Shown: positions 27,143 through 36,094 of the stretch, in pieces
Position numbering within the stretch: position 1 is the stretch's first letter
Layout of the letters: each line of letters begins with the position of its first letter
Notes under the pieces: model-generated
The model's input: the letters and a program-made list of their open reading frames with translations, nothing else
Told to the model about the DNA's origin: nothing
Database searches by the model: none
Assembly (NCBI GenBank): GCA_035581425.1
Contig: DATJVP010000058.1
Location: 1 to 64,000 of the forward strand
Direction of reading: 5' to 3'
Length of the DNA: 64,000 nt
Source of the DNA: DASZHJ01 sp035581425
Lineage (GTDB): Bacteria; Pseudomonadota; Alphaproteobacteria; ATCC43930; CGMCC-115725
Translations under genes and position numbers: made by a program

Positions 27143-27932
27143 TGACGCCCTGAGGACGGCAGAAGCCGCGCTGGGAGTCCGCGCGGATGAAGCTCACGAT
27201 GTCCCGCACGGGCTCCACCTCCGGGAATTGCCGTGCCACTTCCTCGACGCGCTCCGCGAGCGTCCCGCCCTCGCCGAACAGCATCTGATATGCGGTGCGA
27301 AGCCCCTGGACCTGCTCGCGCGAGAAGCCGCGGCGCTGCAGGCCCACGATATTGAGGCCGACGAGACGCGCGCGGTCGCCGACCACCTGGCCATAGGGGA
27401 TCACGTCGCGCTCGACGCCGGTCACGCCGCCGATCATCGCGTGCTTTCCGATGCGCACGTACTGATGCACGGCAGAGAGACCGCCGAGGATCGCATAATC
27501 CTCGATCGTCACATGGCCCGCGAGGGTGGCGTTGTTCGCCATGATGACGCTGTCGCCGATGCGGCAGTCATGCGCGACATGGGCGCCCACCATGAAGAGG
27601 CAGCCGTCGCCGACCTTCGTCAGCATGCCGCCGCCACTGGTGCCGGGGTTCATGGTGACGTGCTCGCGGATGACGTTGCGGCGCCCGATCTCGAGCCGCG
27701 AGGGCTCGCCCTTGTATTTGAGATCCTGCGGCTGATGGCCGATCGAGGCGAAGGGGAAGATGCGCGTCCCGGCGCCGACCACGGTGCGGCCCGAGAGCGC
27801 CACGTGCGAGACGAGCTCGACATCTTCCTCGAGCACCGCCTCCGGACCCACGACGCAATAGGGACCGAGGCTTACTCCTGCCGCGATCCGCGCGCGCGGG
27901 TCGACGATCGCCGTCGGATGGATGGTGGCCAT
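27132..27932 (-). CDS. lpxA: UDP-N-acetylglucosamine acyltransferase
   Basis: A 266-residue left-handed beta-helix acyltransferase that starts lipid A synthesis by 3-O-acylation of UDP-GlcNAc. Hexapeptide repeats run through the N-terminal two thirds (IHPTAIVDPRARIAAGV...). The catalytic base is His121 in GAHVAHDC (His125 in E. coli), and a helical C-terminal domain follows. I chose the ATG at 27932 because homologues begin MATIHPTA. A GTG five codons upstream (27947) overlapping the fabZ stop is the alternative. Confidence 0.95.
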   Translation of the reverse strand: MATIHPTAIVDPRARIAAGVSLGPYCVVGPEAVLEEDVELVSHVALSGRTVVGAGTRIFPFASIGHQPQDLKYKGEPSRLEIGRRNVIREHVTMNPGTSGGGMLTKVGDGCLFMVGAHVAHDCRIGDSVIMANNATLAGHVTIEDYAILGGLSAVHQYVRIGKHAMIGGVTGVERDVIPYGQVVGDRARLVGLNIVGLQRRGFSREQVQGLRTAYQMLFGEGGTLAERVEEVARQFPEVEPVRDIVSFIRADSQRGFCRPQGVNGG

Positions 27933-27943
27933 GGCGGACGAGC

Positions 27944-28414
27944 TCACTCGTCCATAATCATTGCAGTATAGGTCGCCTCGGCGCAGAGCTTCCCATCGAC
28001 TTTCGCTTGGGCCTCGAACTTCCAGACGTTGCCGCGGCTGCGCAGCGCCGTCACGTAGACCTTGAGCGTGTCGCCGGGCACGACGGGGCGGCGAAAGCGC
28101 GCGCTCTCGACGCTCATGAAGTAGACGAGCCGCGTCGCGGAGAGCGTGCCGAGAGTGTGGACCACCAGCACCGCCGCAGTCTGCGCCATCGACTCGATGA
28201 TCAGTACCCCCGGCATTACCGGGCGCTTCGGAAAATGACCCTGAAAGAACGACTCGTTGATGCTGACATTCTTGATGCCGACGGCGCGCTCGCCCGCGAC
28301 CACATCCGTTACTTTGTCGATCATCAGGAAGGGATAGCGGTGCGGGATCAATTCCATGATCCGCAGAATGTCGATCTCGCTCACGATCGCGCTCGCGTGC
28401 TCGCGCGCTTCCAT
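27944..28414 (-). CDS. fabZ: 3-hydroxyacyl-ACP dehydratase FabZ
   Basis: A 156-residue hot-dog-fold dehydratase of fatty acid elongation. It draws on the same hydroxyacyl-ACP pool that feeds LpxA and LpxD. The catalytic His60 (FFQGHFP) and Glu74 (LIIESMAQ) are present. It lies directly between lpxD (2-base gap) and lpxA, the conserved order that balances phospholipid and lipid A synthesis. Confidence 0.96.
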   Translation of the reverse strand: MEAREHASAIVSEIDILRIMELIPHRYPFLMIDKVTDVVAGERAVGIKNVSINESFFQGHFPKRPVMPGVLIIESMAQTAAVLVVHTLGTLSATRLVYFMSVESARFRRPVVPGDTLKVYVTALRSRGNVWKFEAQAKVDGKLCAEATYTAMIMDE

Positions 28415-28416
28415 GA

Positions 28417-29439
28417 TTACCCGCCTCTACGTTGCGCCAAGCGCCGCAGCGACGCGACTTGTCGGAAGAACTGCTGCTGCGCCACCGCGGGACTGCCGAC
28501 TACCGTGGCGCCCGCTGGGACGTCGTCCATGACGCCGGCCTGCGCTCCGATACGTGCGCCCGCGCCGATGGTGAGATGCCCAATGAGACCGCCTTGGCCG
28601 CCGATCATGACCCTGTCGCCGAGCTTGGTGCTGCCGGAAATGCCAACCTGTGAGACCAGGACACAGCCGCGCCCGATGCGCACGTTGTGCCCGATCTGCA
28701 CCAGATTATCAATCATCGTGCCCGCGCCGATTACCGTATCGGGGCCCGCGCCGCGGTCGATGGTGCTGTTGGCGCCGATCTCCACGTCGTCCTCGATTAC
28801 GACGCGGCCGAGCTGCGGCACCTTGACTGCCCCTTTCGGATCGGGTGCGAAGCCGAAACCGTCCTGCCCCACGCGAACACCGGGGTAAAGGGTCACGCGC
28901 GAGCCGATGATGGCGTGACTCACCGTGACGTTCGCGCCGATCCTGACATCGTCGCCGAGCACGCTGCCGCGCCCGATGACGCTGCATGCCCCGATACGAC
29001 AGCGTCGGCCGATCTCCACACCTTCCTCAACGACGGCAAAGGCCCCGATCGCCGCACCCTCGCCAATCGTGACGGTTGGATCGATGAGCGCGCTCCCATG
29101 CACCTGGGGTTGCGTCTGCGGCTCGGGATAAAAGGCCTGCGCGACGAGCGCATAGGCTCGGTAGGGTGTGGTCGTCAGCAGGAGGGCCATCCCCTTGGGC
29201 GCGCGCTCCGCCAAAGCCGGATCGACCAAGGCCGCGCCGGCGCCGGTGGCCTCGAAGGCACCAAGATATTTCTTGTTGTCGAGAAAGGCCACGTCGTCGG
29301 GACCGGCGGTCTCGAGCGGCGCCACATCACGCATGAGCCGCTCGGGATCCGCCCCGGCGTCGAGCCTCGCTCCCGTGCGTTCAGCCAGCGCCCGCAAGCT
29401 GTAGGGCCCGGCCACCCTGAAGAAGCGGGGATCGGCCAT
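28417..29439 (-). CDS. lpxD: UDP-3-O-acylglucosamine N-acyltransferase
   Basis: A 340-residue acyltransferase carrying out the third step of lipid A synthesis. The N-terminal uridine-binding domain begins MADPRFFRVAGPYSLRAL, then hexapeptide repeats form a left-handed helix, with the catalytic His in NLVQIGHNVRIG. AAGGA lies just ahead of the ATG at 29439. The frame continues upstream without homology. It follows the skp/ompH gene by 10 bases. Confidence 0.95.
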   Translation of the reverse strand: MADPRFFRVAGPYSLRALAERTGARLDAGADPERLMRDVAPLETAGPDDVAFLDNKKYLGAFEATGAGAALVDPALAERAPKGMALLLTTTPYRAYALVAQAFYPEPQTQPQVHGSALIDPTVTIGEGAAIGAFAVVEEGVEIGRRCRIGACSVIGRGSVLGDDVRIGANVTVSHAIIGSRVTLYPGVRVGQDGFGFAPDPKGAVKVPQLGRVVIEDDVEIGANSTIDRGAGPDTVIGAGTMIDNLVQIGHNVRIGRGCVLVSQVGISGSTKLGDRVMIGGQGGLIGHLTIGAGARIGAQAGVMDDVPAGATVVGSPAVAQQQFFRQVASLRRLAQRRGG

Positions 29440-29449
29440 GGGGTCCTTA

Positions 29450-30280
29450 TTACTGCGGCGGCGGCCGGAGCTGCAGGTCGAGCGGGGGCAACGCCGGCGG
29501 CTGCGCACCCGCCTGCGGTTGCGCCGGCGGATTGCGTGGTCCGCCTTTGCCCTTGCCGGGATCGGACTTGGGCGCCGCGGCGGGAGCCGGCGTCTCCGCG
29601 ACCTTTGCCTGGGCCACTGTGACCGAGGGCAAACGCTCGTCGAGGCGCTGCATCGCTTCCGGCGTGATGTCGAATCCATCCTTGGCGAAGATCACCGCGC
29701 CCTTTTGAATGACCAGATTGGCCTTATGCTCGTTGGCGATCTCCGCCACGACGCGGAGCGCCTGGTCCTCCACCTTCCCCATCGCCTCCGAATAGACCTG
29801 CTGCCAGGCACGCTGCTTCGCCTGCACGCTGCGATCGAGCTCCTGCAGCTTCTTCTGGAAGTCGCGCATTTTCGCTTCGAGCTGCGCGGGCGTCATCGAG
29901 GCGCGCTGGCGCTCGATCTCCGCGCGCGCTTTCTGCAATTGGTCCTCCTGCTGCGCGACGTCCTTGGAAAAAGCCTGCCGCTGCGTGTCGATCTGCGCCT
30001 GCACGCCCTTGCCGGCCTTGGAGCCGTAGAGGAGTTGCTGCATGTCGACCATGACCATGACGGGAGCCGGCGGCGGCGCGGCCGGGGCGGCGGGTGCTGG
30101 CGTGGGTGCGGCAGCGGGCGCGGGCGCGGGAGCCGGCGCGGGTGCTGGAGCTGCCGGGTTGGCCGCGGGCGCCGGATTAGCTGCCGGCGCCGGCTGCGCC
30201 CAAACCGGGGCGATCGCAATCGCGACAAAAAGAGCCAGTGCGACCGAGGCCGCAACCGGCCGTAGCCAAGATAACCTCAT
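29450..30280 (-). CDS. skp: OmpH/Skp-family periplasmic chaperone with Ala/Pro-rich extensions
   Basis: A 276-residue protein with a Sec signal (about 1-28, APVWAQ). A low-complexity Ala/Pro block spans about 30-73, the Skp coiled-coil core about 74-215 (VMVDMQQLLYGSKAGKGV..., long helices rich in Gln/Lys/Glu), and a Pro/Gly-rich tail runs to the end. Skp trimers hold unfolded outer-membrane proteins for BamA. Usual Skp is about 160 residues, so nearly half of this protein is extension. The Ala/Pro part is encoded by short GC-rich repeats around 30090-30190. It starts next to the bamA stop and precedes lpxD. Confidence 0.92.
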   Translation of the reverse strand: MRLSWLRPVAASVALALFVAIAIAPVWAQPAPAANPAPAANPAAPAPAPAPAPAPAAAPTPAPAAPAAPPPAPVMVMVDMQQLLYGSKAGKGVQAQIDTQRQAFSKDVAQQEDQLQKARAEIERQRASMTPAQLEAKMRDFQKKLQELDRSVQAKQRAWQQVYSEAMGKVEDQALRVVAEIANEHKANLVIQKGAVIFAKDGFDITPEAMQRLDERLPSVTVAQAKVAETPAPAAAPKSDPGKGKGGPRNPPAQPQAGAQPPALPPLDLQLRPPPQ

Positions 30281-32710
30281 CTAGAACCTCGTGCCGAAAC
30301 TCACCCGGAAAAGCTCTTTCTTGTCGAAGCTCGCCTTCGCGAAGGGCTCCGCGACATCCAATCGGATCGGCCCCAACGGCGAGTTCCAGGAAACGCCCAC
30401 CCCCGCAGATGCACGGATCTTATAGGTGTCCAAGATCGGATTCGTCTGGACCGGAACCTGATCTATTTTGGCGGCCATCCCGAAATCTGTGAAGACGCGT
30501 CCCGTAAGCCCGATTTCCTGCGGCAAGCCCAGTGGGAAGCCGAGCGAGATCGAGCCCACATAGTAGAGATTTCCACCGAGCGCGTCCCGGGTCACCGCGT
30601 CGCGGGGCCCGATGCCGCCGGTAGCGAAGCCGCGGAGATTGTCGCCGCCGATGAAGAAGCGGTCCTCGATCTCGACGGCCTGATTGATGCCAACGATGTA
30701 ACCGCCTTCGCCGGTCACGCTAACCACCCATTGGGGAGCGATGGAATAGTAATACCCGGTGTTAACGATGGTGCGGAAATAACGCACCGTGCCGCCGAGC
30801 CCGGCGAGGTCGGTCGAAAGCTGGGCGAAATATCCTGCGGTCGGATCCTGCCGATTGTCGCGTCGGTCGTAGAGCAGCACTTGCCCGACCGCGGAGGTCG
30901 TACGCGCGCCCTCGGATTGCTTGATGTAGATCGAGGCCGAGCTGGCGACGTTGGTGATGTCGTCGCGGCGGAGCGTGTATTTCAGAGTCTGGCGCAGCGA
31001 CTCGGTGATCTGATAGCCCGCGCGCAGCGCGCCGCCGACAGAGTCCTGATCGAATTGCGACTGCTGCTGCTCATCGCGTTTCAGGGCGAAGAGGTCGACG
31101 CCCGCGGTCATGTTGCGGTCGAGGAAATAGGGCTGGGTGAAGCTGAAATCGAGCTGCGTCAGCCGCTGCGCAATAGTGAAGCCGAGCCGCAGGTCCTGGC
31201 CGCGACCCAGCAGATTGCGCTCACGGATAGAGACGTCGGCGAGCGGTCCGTCCGTAGTGGAGAAGCCCACGCCGATCGAGAACTCGCCGGTCGATTGCTC
31301 CTCGACGTTGACGTTGATGACGGTCTTGTCAGGTGCGCTTCCGGGATCGGTGGTGACGTCGACCTTCTTAAAGAAGCCGAGGTTGCGAATTCTCTGCTGC
31401 GAGCGCCGGAGCCGCGCGGCATTGAAGGCGTCGCCCTCGACCAGCCGGAACTCGCGTCGGATCACCTTGTCGAGCGTGCGCACATTGCCCGCGATATTGA
31501 TGCGCTCGACGTAGACGCGTGGCCCCTCCTTCACGTCGAAGGTGATGTCGATCGTGTGCGTGTCCGCGTGGCGCGTCACGCGCGGCTGGATGTCGACGAA
31601 GGCGTAGCCGCGATTGCCGAGCGCGTCGGTAAGCGCGGTGATCGTCGCCTCGACCTGGTCCGCGTTGTAGCGATCCCCGGGTCGCATCGTGAGATAGGCC
31701 TTGAGCTCGTCGGGATTGATATCCTTGAGCTGGTTGACGAGGTCGACGGTGCCGAACTTGTACCGCTCACCCTCCTCGATCGTGTAGGTGAGATAGAAGC
31801 CGTCGCGCGAGGGCGCGAGCTCCGCCACGGCGGAGACCACGCGAAAATCGGCGTAACCCTCGGAGAGATAGAATTTCCGCAGGAGCTCGCGGTCGTAGGT
31901 GATGCGGTCGGGGTCGTAGATATCGTCACTGCTGAAGAAGCGATACCAGCGGGATTCCCGAGTCTGGATCACCTCCTTGAGCCGGCTCGGGCTGAACTCG
32001 TGGGCGCCGATGAAGCTGATGCGCTTGATCCCGGTCGAGGCGCCCTCGTCGATCTCGAAGACGAGGTCGACGCGGTTCTGCGGCAGCTGGATCACCTTGG
32101 GATCGACGCTCGCGGCGAAGCGGCCGTTCCGGCGATAGAGGTCGAGAATGCGTTTGACGTCGGATTGCACTTTGGTGCGCGTGAAGACCGTGCGCGGCTT
32201 GAGCTGAACTTCCGTCAGAAGCTGCTGGTCGTTGAGCTTCTTGTTCCCCTCGAAGGCGATGCGGTTGATGATGGGATTCTCGACGACATGCACGACGAGA
32301 GCGTCGCCCTCGCGCTTGATGCTCACATCGGCGAAGAGACCGGTCGCGAAGAGCGCCTTGAGCGAGCGGTCGATGCGGTCGGCGTCGAAGGGGTCGCCGG
32401 GCTGGATCAGAAGATAGGAACGGATCGTCTCGGGCTCGATGCGCTCGGTTCCCTCGACCCGGATCTCGCTGACGCGGCCACCGGTCTGCTGCTGAGGCGC
32501 ATTCGCCGGAGGCTTACCGGGGGCAACCGCAGGAGCGGCCGGTCGCGGCGTCGCTCGAGCGGGGGGCTGACCGGGCCCCGGCGCCGGGGTGGGCGGAGGA
32601 CTCGTCTGCGCTCGCAGCGGCACGGGCGCGCTCGCCACGACCGCAACGGTCGCCGCCGCGGCCGCGCGGAACACAGCACGAGCGAGAACCTCACGCACGG
32701 CTTCCCCCAC
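30281..32710 (-). CDS. bamA: Outer membrane protein assembly factor BamA
   Basis: An 809-residue Omp85 protein. A signal peptide ends near residue 35 and is followed by a Pro/Ala-rich stretch. Five POTRA domains begin near 79 (VSEIRVEGTERIEPET), then a 16-strand barrel ends in the aromatic terminal residue Phe809 (VSFGTRF). The loop motif LRGF (DNLRGFATGG) corresponds to the conserved VRGF of Omp85 proteins. It is the essential core of the machine that inserts outer-membrane proteins. Its lipoprotein partner bamB is at 59.4 kb. It is preceded by rseP (23 bases) and followed by skp. Confidence 0.97.
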   Translation of the reverse strand: MGEAVREVLARAVFRAAAAATVAVVASAPVPLRAQTSPPPTPAPGPGQPPARATPRPAAPAVAPGKPPANAPQQQTGGRVSEIRVEGTERIEPETIRSYLLIQPGDPFDADRIDRSLKALFATGLFADVSIKREGDALVVHVVENPIINRIAFEGNKKLNDQQLLTEVQLKPRTVFTRTKVQSDVKRILDLYRRNGRFAASVDPKVIQLPQNRVDLVFEIDEGASTGIKRISFIGAHEFSPSRLKEVIQTRESRWYRFFSSDDIYDPDRITYDRELLRKFYLSEGYADFRVVSAVAELAPSRDGFYLTYTIEEGERYKFGTVDLVNQLKDINPDELKAYLTMRPGDRYNADQVEATITALTDALGNRGYAFVDIQPRVTRHADTHTIDITFDVKEGPRVYVERINIAGNVRTLDKVIRREFRLVEGDAFNAARLRRSQQRIRNLGFFKKVDVTTDPGSAPDKTVINVNVEEQSTGEFSIGVGFSTTDGPLADVSIRERNLLGRGQDLRLGFTIAQRLTQLDFSFTQPYFLDRNMTAGVDLFALKRDEQQQSQFDQDSVGGALRAGYQITESLRQTLKYTLRRDDITNVASSASIYIKQSEGARTTSAVGQVLLYDRRDNRQDPTAGYFAQLSTDLAGLGGTVRYFRTIVNTGYYYSIAPQWVVSVTGEGGYIVGINQAVEIEDRFFIGGDNLRGFATGGIGPRDAVTRDALGGNLYYVGSISLGFPLGLPQEIGLTGRVFTDFGMAAKIDQVPVQTNPILDTYKIRASAGVGVSWNSPLGPIRLDVAEPFAKASFDKKELFRVSFGTRF

Positions 32711-32733
32711 CCTCCCAAAATTTCCGTGAGCCG

Positions 32734-33861
32734 CTAGGTCACCAAGCCCTTCAGGAAGGCGATCACCCCGAGATCGTTCAAGGTGACGAACACCATCAGC
32801 GTCAGCACCAGCGCGAGCCCGATGCGAAAGCCGAATTCCTGCGCGCGCTGGCCCAAGGGCCGGCCTCGGATTGCTTCTGCGGCATAGAACAGGAGATGCC
32901 CGCCGTCAAGGACAGGGATGGGAAATAAGTTGATTAGTCCAAGATTGATCGAGATGATCGCCATGAAATCGATGAGCGCGAAGATACCGCCGCGCGCGAC
33001 CTCGGCGGACATTTGCGCGATCTTGATCGGGCCGCCCGCATCCTCGGAACTGCGTCTCCCTACGATCATTTGCCCGACGGCTTCCAACGTGCTCGTGACC
33101 CTGCTCCATGTCTCGAGACCGGCGTGCCAGACTGCGGTCGCCGGATCCAACTGAACGTAGGCAGGAATCTGTCCCTTTATCCCCAGCCGTGGGACGCGCC
33201 GGACATTGCCGAGCATGTCCTTCTCTTCGTTGAGCTCGGGAGTCGCATGGAGCGTTACCTGATTGCCGTCGCGCCGCACGGTGATCTCGACGGGTGTCCC
33301 CGTGTTGAGGAGGATCGTCTGCACGATATCCTCGAAGCGATCGACCGATTTCCCGTCGATGGCAACGATCACGTCATGCGGTTGGATACCGGCGTGCGCG
33401 GCGGGGCTGTCGGGAAGGACGTCGCTCACCTCGCTCGAGGTGAAGGGTTGCCCGATCGTCATGAAGAAGCCCGCGAACACCACCAGCGAAAAGATGAAAT
33501 TTGCGAGCGGTCCGGCAGCGACGATCTCGATCCGCTGCAGAAGCCGCTTGTGATAGAAGGAGACCGATTTCTCGGCCGGGCTCATGGCCTCGACGGCGCC
33601 CTCATCGGGGCGTGAGGCGGCATCGGCGTCGCCGAACATCCGCACATATCCGCCGAGGGGAACGATGCCGACGCGCCAGCGCGTGCCCGAGCGAGCCGTC
33701 CAACCGAAGAGCTCCGGACCGAAGCCGATCGAGAAGACGTCGACGCGCACGCCATTTCGCCGCGCAGCAAGGTAGTGCCCGAGCTCGTGCACGAAAACGA
33801 GCACAGTCAAAACGACGAGGAAGGGCAGGATGTAGCCGAGACCTCCGGTGATGGACGCCAT
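32734..33861 (-). CDS. rseP: RIP metalloprotease RseP (site-2 protease)
   Basis: A 375-residue inner-membrane zinc protease that cuts anti-sigma factors and remnant signal peptides. The zinc motif is HELGH at 25-29, and the third ligand block LDGG is at about 318-321 near the C terminus. One PDZ domain (VLPDSPAAHAGIQPHDVIVAIDGKS) lies between, where E. coli RseP has two. The next upstream gene is cdsA after 116 bases; dxr, often present here, is absent. Confidence 0.95.
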   Translation of the reverse strand: MASITGGLGYILPFLVVLTVLVFVHELGHYLAARRNGVRVDVFSIGFGPELFGWTARSGTRWRVGIVPLGGYVRMFGDADAASRPDEGAVEAMSPAEKSVSFYHKRLLQRIEIVAAGPLANFIFSLVVFAGFFMTIGQPFTSSEVSDVLPDSPAAHAGIQPHDVIVAIDGKSVDRFEDIVQTILLNTGTPVEITVRRDGNQVTLHATPELNEEKDMLGNVRRVPRLGIKGQIPAYVQLDPATAVWHAGLETWSRVTSTLEAVGQMIVGRRSSEDAGGPIKIAQMSAEVARGGIFALIDFMAIISINLGLINLFPIPVLDGGHLLFYAAEAIRGRPLGQRAQEFGFRIGLALVLTLMVFVTLNDLGVIAFLKGLVT

Positions 33862-33914
33862 GGGTCCTTACGTCTCCTTCCCTGCCCCTTCGAGGGGCGT
33901 GCGCGGGCCAAACA

Positions 33915-33945
33915 TTAGCAGCAAATTCGGCCCCGTCTTTGTCAA
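33915..33945 (-). promoter_or_regulatory. Candidate promoter upstream of rseP-bamA-skp-lpx
   Basis: In the 116-base gap between cdsA and rseP the minus strand has an exact TTGACA (33945-33940). The best -10 is only TGCTAA (33920-33915) with a 19-base spacer. An internal promoter is plausible because this is the largest gap in the run. I see no sigma-E type GGAACTT element, and nothing else in the gap. Confidence 0.35.
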
Positions 33946-33977
33946 AATTATGAACAGCATCATGGAGTCCCGCCGGG

Positions 33978-34796
33978 TCAACCCCAGGCCAGGGGGCTCG
34001 CTCCCCGGATCAGGGCAAGAAATGCGACCGCAGTAACCACGGCGAGCATGCCATCGACGCGATCGAGAATGCCGCCATGTCCGGGAATGAGACCGCTCAT
34101 ATCCTTAACGCCGAAGCGACGCTTAGCCGCGGACTCCGCGAGATCGCCCATCTGCTCGAGCACGGAAAGGCCGAGGCTCAGCCAGACCGTCGTCGAAATC
34201 TCCGGCATTCCCATGAGCTTGGCCGTGACGACGCCGACCAGCCCGCCGGCGGCGAGTCCGCCGAGCGCGCCCGACCAGGTCTTCTTGGGACTCCAGACCG
34301 GCGCAAGGCGCGGACCCCCGACGAAGCGGCCGACGAGATAGGCGGCGCTGTCGGTCGCCCAGACCAGAGCAAATATCCAGAGCACGGTCTGGCGCCCGCT
34401 CGTGGGATCCTCCGCGATCCAGAGCAGGCCGATGCAGGAGGCGCCAATCCAGAACGCGCCGACCGCTGCCCAGAGCACCGTGCCTCCGCGCCGACCCGGC
34501 GTTAAGGTAAAGACCGCGACGACGCCGAGCGCGAGGAGGGCAAGTCCGAGATGCGGCGCCCCAGCCGCCGCCGAGACCGCGGCGACAAGCACCGTCAGGA
34601 GGACGACCGCGCCGCCGCGCCCGAATTCTCCGCCCGAGGTGAGCCGGCCCCATTCCCAGCCCATGGCGACTGCCGCCGCCAGCACGACCGCACCGAAATA
34701 CCAGCCGCCGAGCCACGCGGCGCCGACCGCCACAGGACCGAGAACTGCGGCGGATACGACTCGGAGAAGGAGGGTGTCCGACCTAGCGGCGCCCAA
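33978..34796 (-). CDS. cdsA: Phosphatidate cytidylyltransferase
   Basis: A 272-residue polytopic membrane enzyme making CDP-diacylglycerol from phosphatidic acid and CTP. The C-terminal signature is clear: SAAKRRFGVKDMSGLIPGHGG followed by ILDRVDG. The N-terminal part is rich in membrane helices. It overlaps uppS by 14 bases. The next gene downstream is rseP. Confidence 0.95.
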   Translation of the reverse strand: MGAARSDTLLLRVVSAAVLGPVAVGAAWLGGWYFGAVVLAAAVAMGWEWGRLTSGGEFGRGGAVVLLTVLVAAVSAAAGAPHLGLALLALGVVAVFTLTPGRRGGTVLWAAVGAFWIGASCIGLLWIAEDPTSGRQTVLWIFALVWATDSAAYLVGRFVGGPRLAPVWSPKKTWSGALGGLAAGGLVGVVTAKLMGMPEISTTVWLSLGLSVLEQMGDLAESAAKRRFGVKDMSGLIPGHGGILDRVDGMLAVVTAVAFLALIRGASPLAWG

Positions 34797-35511
34797 CGGA
34801 GGCGCCGTAGCGACGGTCGCGGCCGCGGAACTCCTGCAGCGCCCGCTCGAGATCGGGCTTGCCGAAATCCGGCCACAGCGTCTCGACGAAAACGAACTCG
34901 GAATATGCGGTTTGCCAGAGCAGGAAATTGCTGAGGCGCTGCTCGCCGCTGGCGCGAATCACCAGATCGGGATCGGGCATGTCGGCGGTGAGGAGATGGC
35001 GCGCGATGCAGGTCTCGTCGATCTCGGCAGTTGCGAGCTTCCCCGCCACCACCTGCTCCGCGATCCGCCGAGCAGCGCCCGCGATTTCCGCGCGTCCGCC
35101 GTAGGAAAGCGCAATCGCGACGGTGAGCCGCGTATTGCCGGCGGTGAGGGCCTCGGTCTGCTCGATCAGCGCGACGATGTCGGGCGCCAGACGCTCGCGG
35201 TCGCCGATTACGCGCAGCCGGATGTTGTTGCGGTGGAACTCCGCGACCTCGCCGCGGAGGTAGTGGCGCAGCAATGACATGAGATCGTCGACCTCGTTCG
35301 CCGGCCGCTTCCAGTTCTCGGAGGAGAAGCCAAAGAGTGTCAGATAGGAGATGCCGAACTCGGCGGCGGCCTGGACGGTGCGCCGCGCTGCCTCGGCCCC
35401 GCGCCGATGGCCCGCCACCCGCGGCAATCCTCTCGCTTTCGCCCAGCGCCCGTTGCCATCCATGATGATGGCGACGTGAGCGGGCGGCGGCGCAGCGGGG
35501 TTCTGCTCCAT
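34783..35511 (-). CDS. uppS: Isoprenyl transferase (undecaprenyl diphosphate synthase)
   Basis: A 242-residue cis-prenyltransferase that makes the C55 lipid carrier for cell wall and O-antigen. Catalytic Asp18 lies in IIMDGNGRWAKARG. GHRRGAEA, LTLFGFSSENWKRP and the C-terminal DLVIRASGEQRLSNFLLWQ complete the family signature. It lies between frr and cdsA. Confidence 0.96.
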   Translation of the reverse strand: MEQNPAAPPPAHVAIIMDGNGRWAKARGLPRVAGHRRGAEAARRTVQAAAEFGISYLTLFGFSSENWKRPANEVDDLMSLLRHYLRGEVAEFHRNNIRLRVIGDRERLAPDIVALIEQTEALTAGNTRLTVAIALSYGGRAEIAGAARRIAEQVVAGKLATAEIDETCIARHLLTADMPDPDLVIRASGEQRLSNFLLWQTAYSEFVFVETLWPDFGKPDLERALQEFRGRDRRYGASVGRR

Positions 35512-35533
35512 GACGACGGACTCTCCCGCACGC

Positions 35534-36094
35534 CTAGACGTGCATGATTTCCTTTTCCTTGCTCGCGAGCGTCTCGTCGATCTTCTTGATCGTCTCGTCC
35601 GTGATGTGCTGCACGTCCTTGTCGAGTTTGCGATGCTGGTCCTGCGTGATCTCGCGGTCCTTCTCTCGCTTCTTCAGCGCCTCGAGGCCGTCGCGGCGTA
35701 CGTTGCGCACGGAGACACGAGCCTGTTCCGCGTATTTGTGGCCAACCTTGATCAGCTCCTTGCGCCGCTCCTCGCTGAGCGGCGGGATCGGCACGCGGAT
35801 CACTTGGCCCTCGCTTTGCGGATTGAGACCGAGCCCGGCCTCGCGGATTGCGGCGTCGACGGCCTTGGCGAGAGCGCGGTCCCAGACCTGGACCACAAGC
35901 ATGCGCGGCTCGGGCGCGCTCACAGAGCCCACCTGGTTGAGCGGCATCGTCCCGCCATAGGCATTCACCACGACGTTCTCGAGGAGGCTCGGCGAGGCGC
36001 GGCCGGTGCGGAGCCCCGCAAGCTCCTTCTTGAGGGCGTCGATCGCGCCGTCCATGCGGCGCCGCATATCCTTCAATTGGGCGTCTTCGCTCAC
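35534..36094 (-). CDS. frr: Ribosome recycling factor
   Basis: A 186-residue two-domain tRNA-mimic that, with EF-G, splits the post-termination ribosome. RTGRASPSLLENV, LVVQVWDRALAKAVDAAI and IRVPIPPLSEERRKEL are family hallmarks, and the size is normal. Its ATG overlaps the pyrH stop by 4 bases. Confidence 0.97.
   Translation of the reverse strand: MSEDAQLKDMRRRMDGAIDALKKELAGLRTGRASPSLLENVVVNAYGGTMPLNQVGSVSAPEPRMLVVQVWDRALAKAVDAAIREAGLGLNPQSEGQVIRVPIPPLSEERRKELIKVGHKYAEQARVSVRNVRRDGLEALKKREKDREITQDQHRKLDKDVQHITDETIKKIDETLASKEKEIMHV

Noticed and set aside
30731..32737. 668-codon open frame on the plus strand opposite bamA
   Set aside because: bamA is unambiguous on the other strand, and the frame has no recognisable domain and a biased composition rich in Asp/Arg/Val/Glu.
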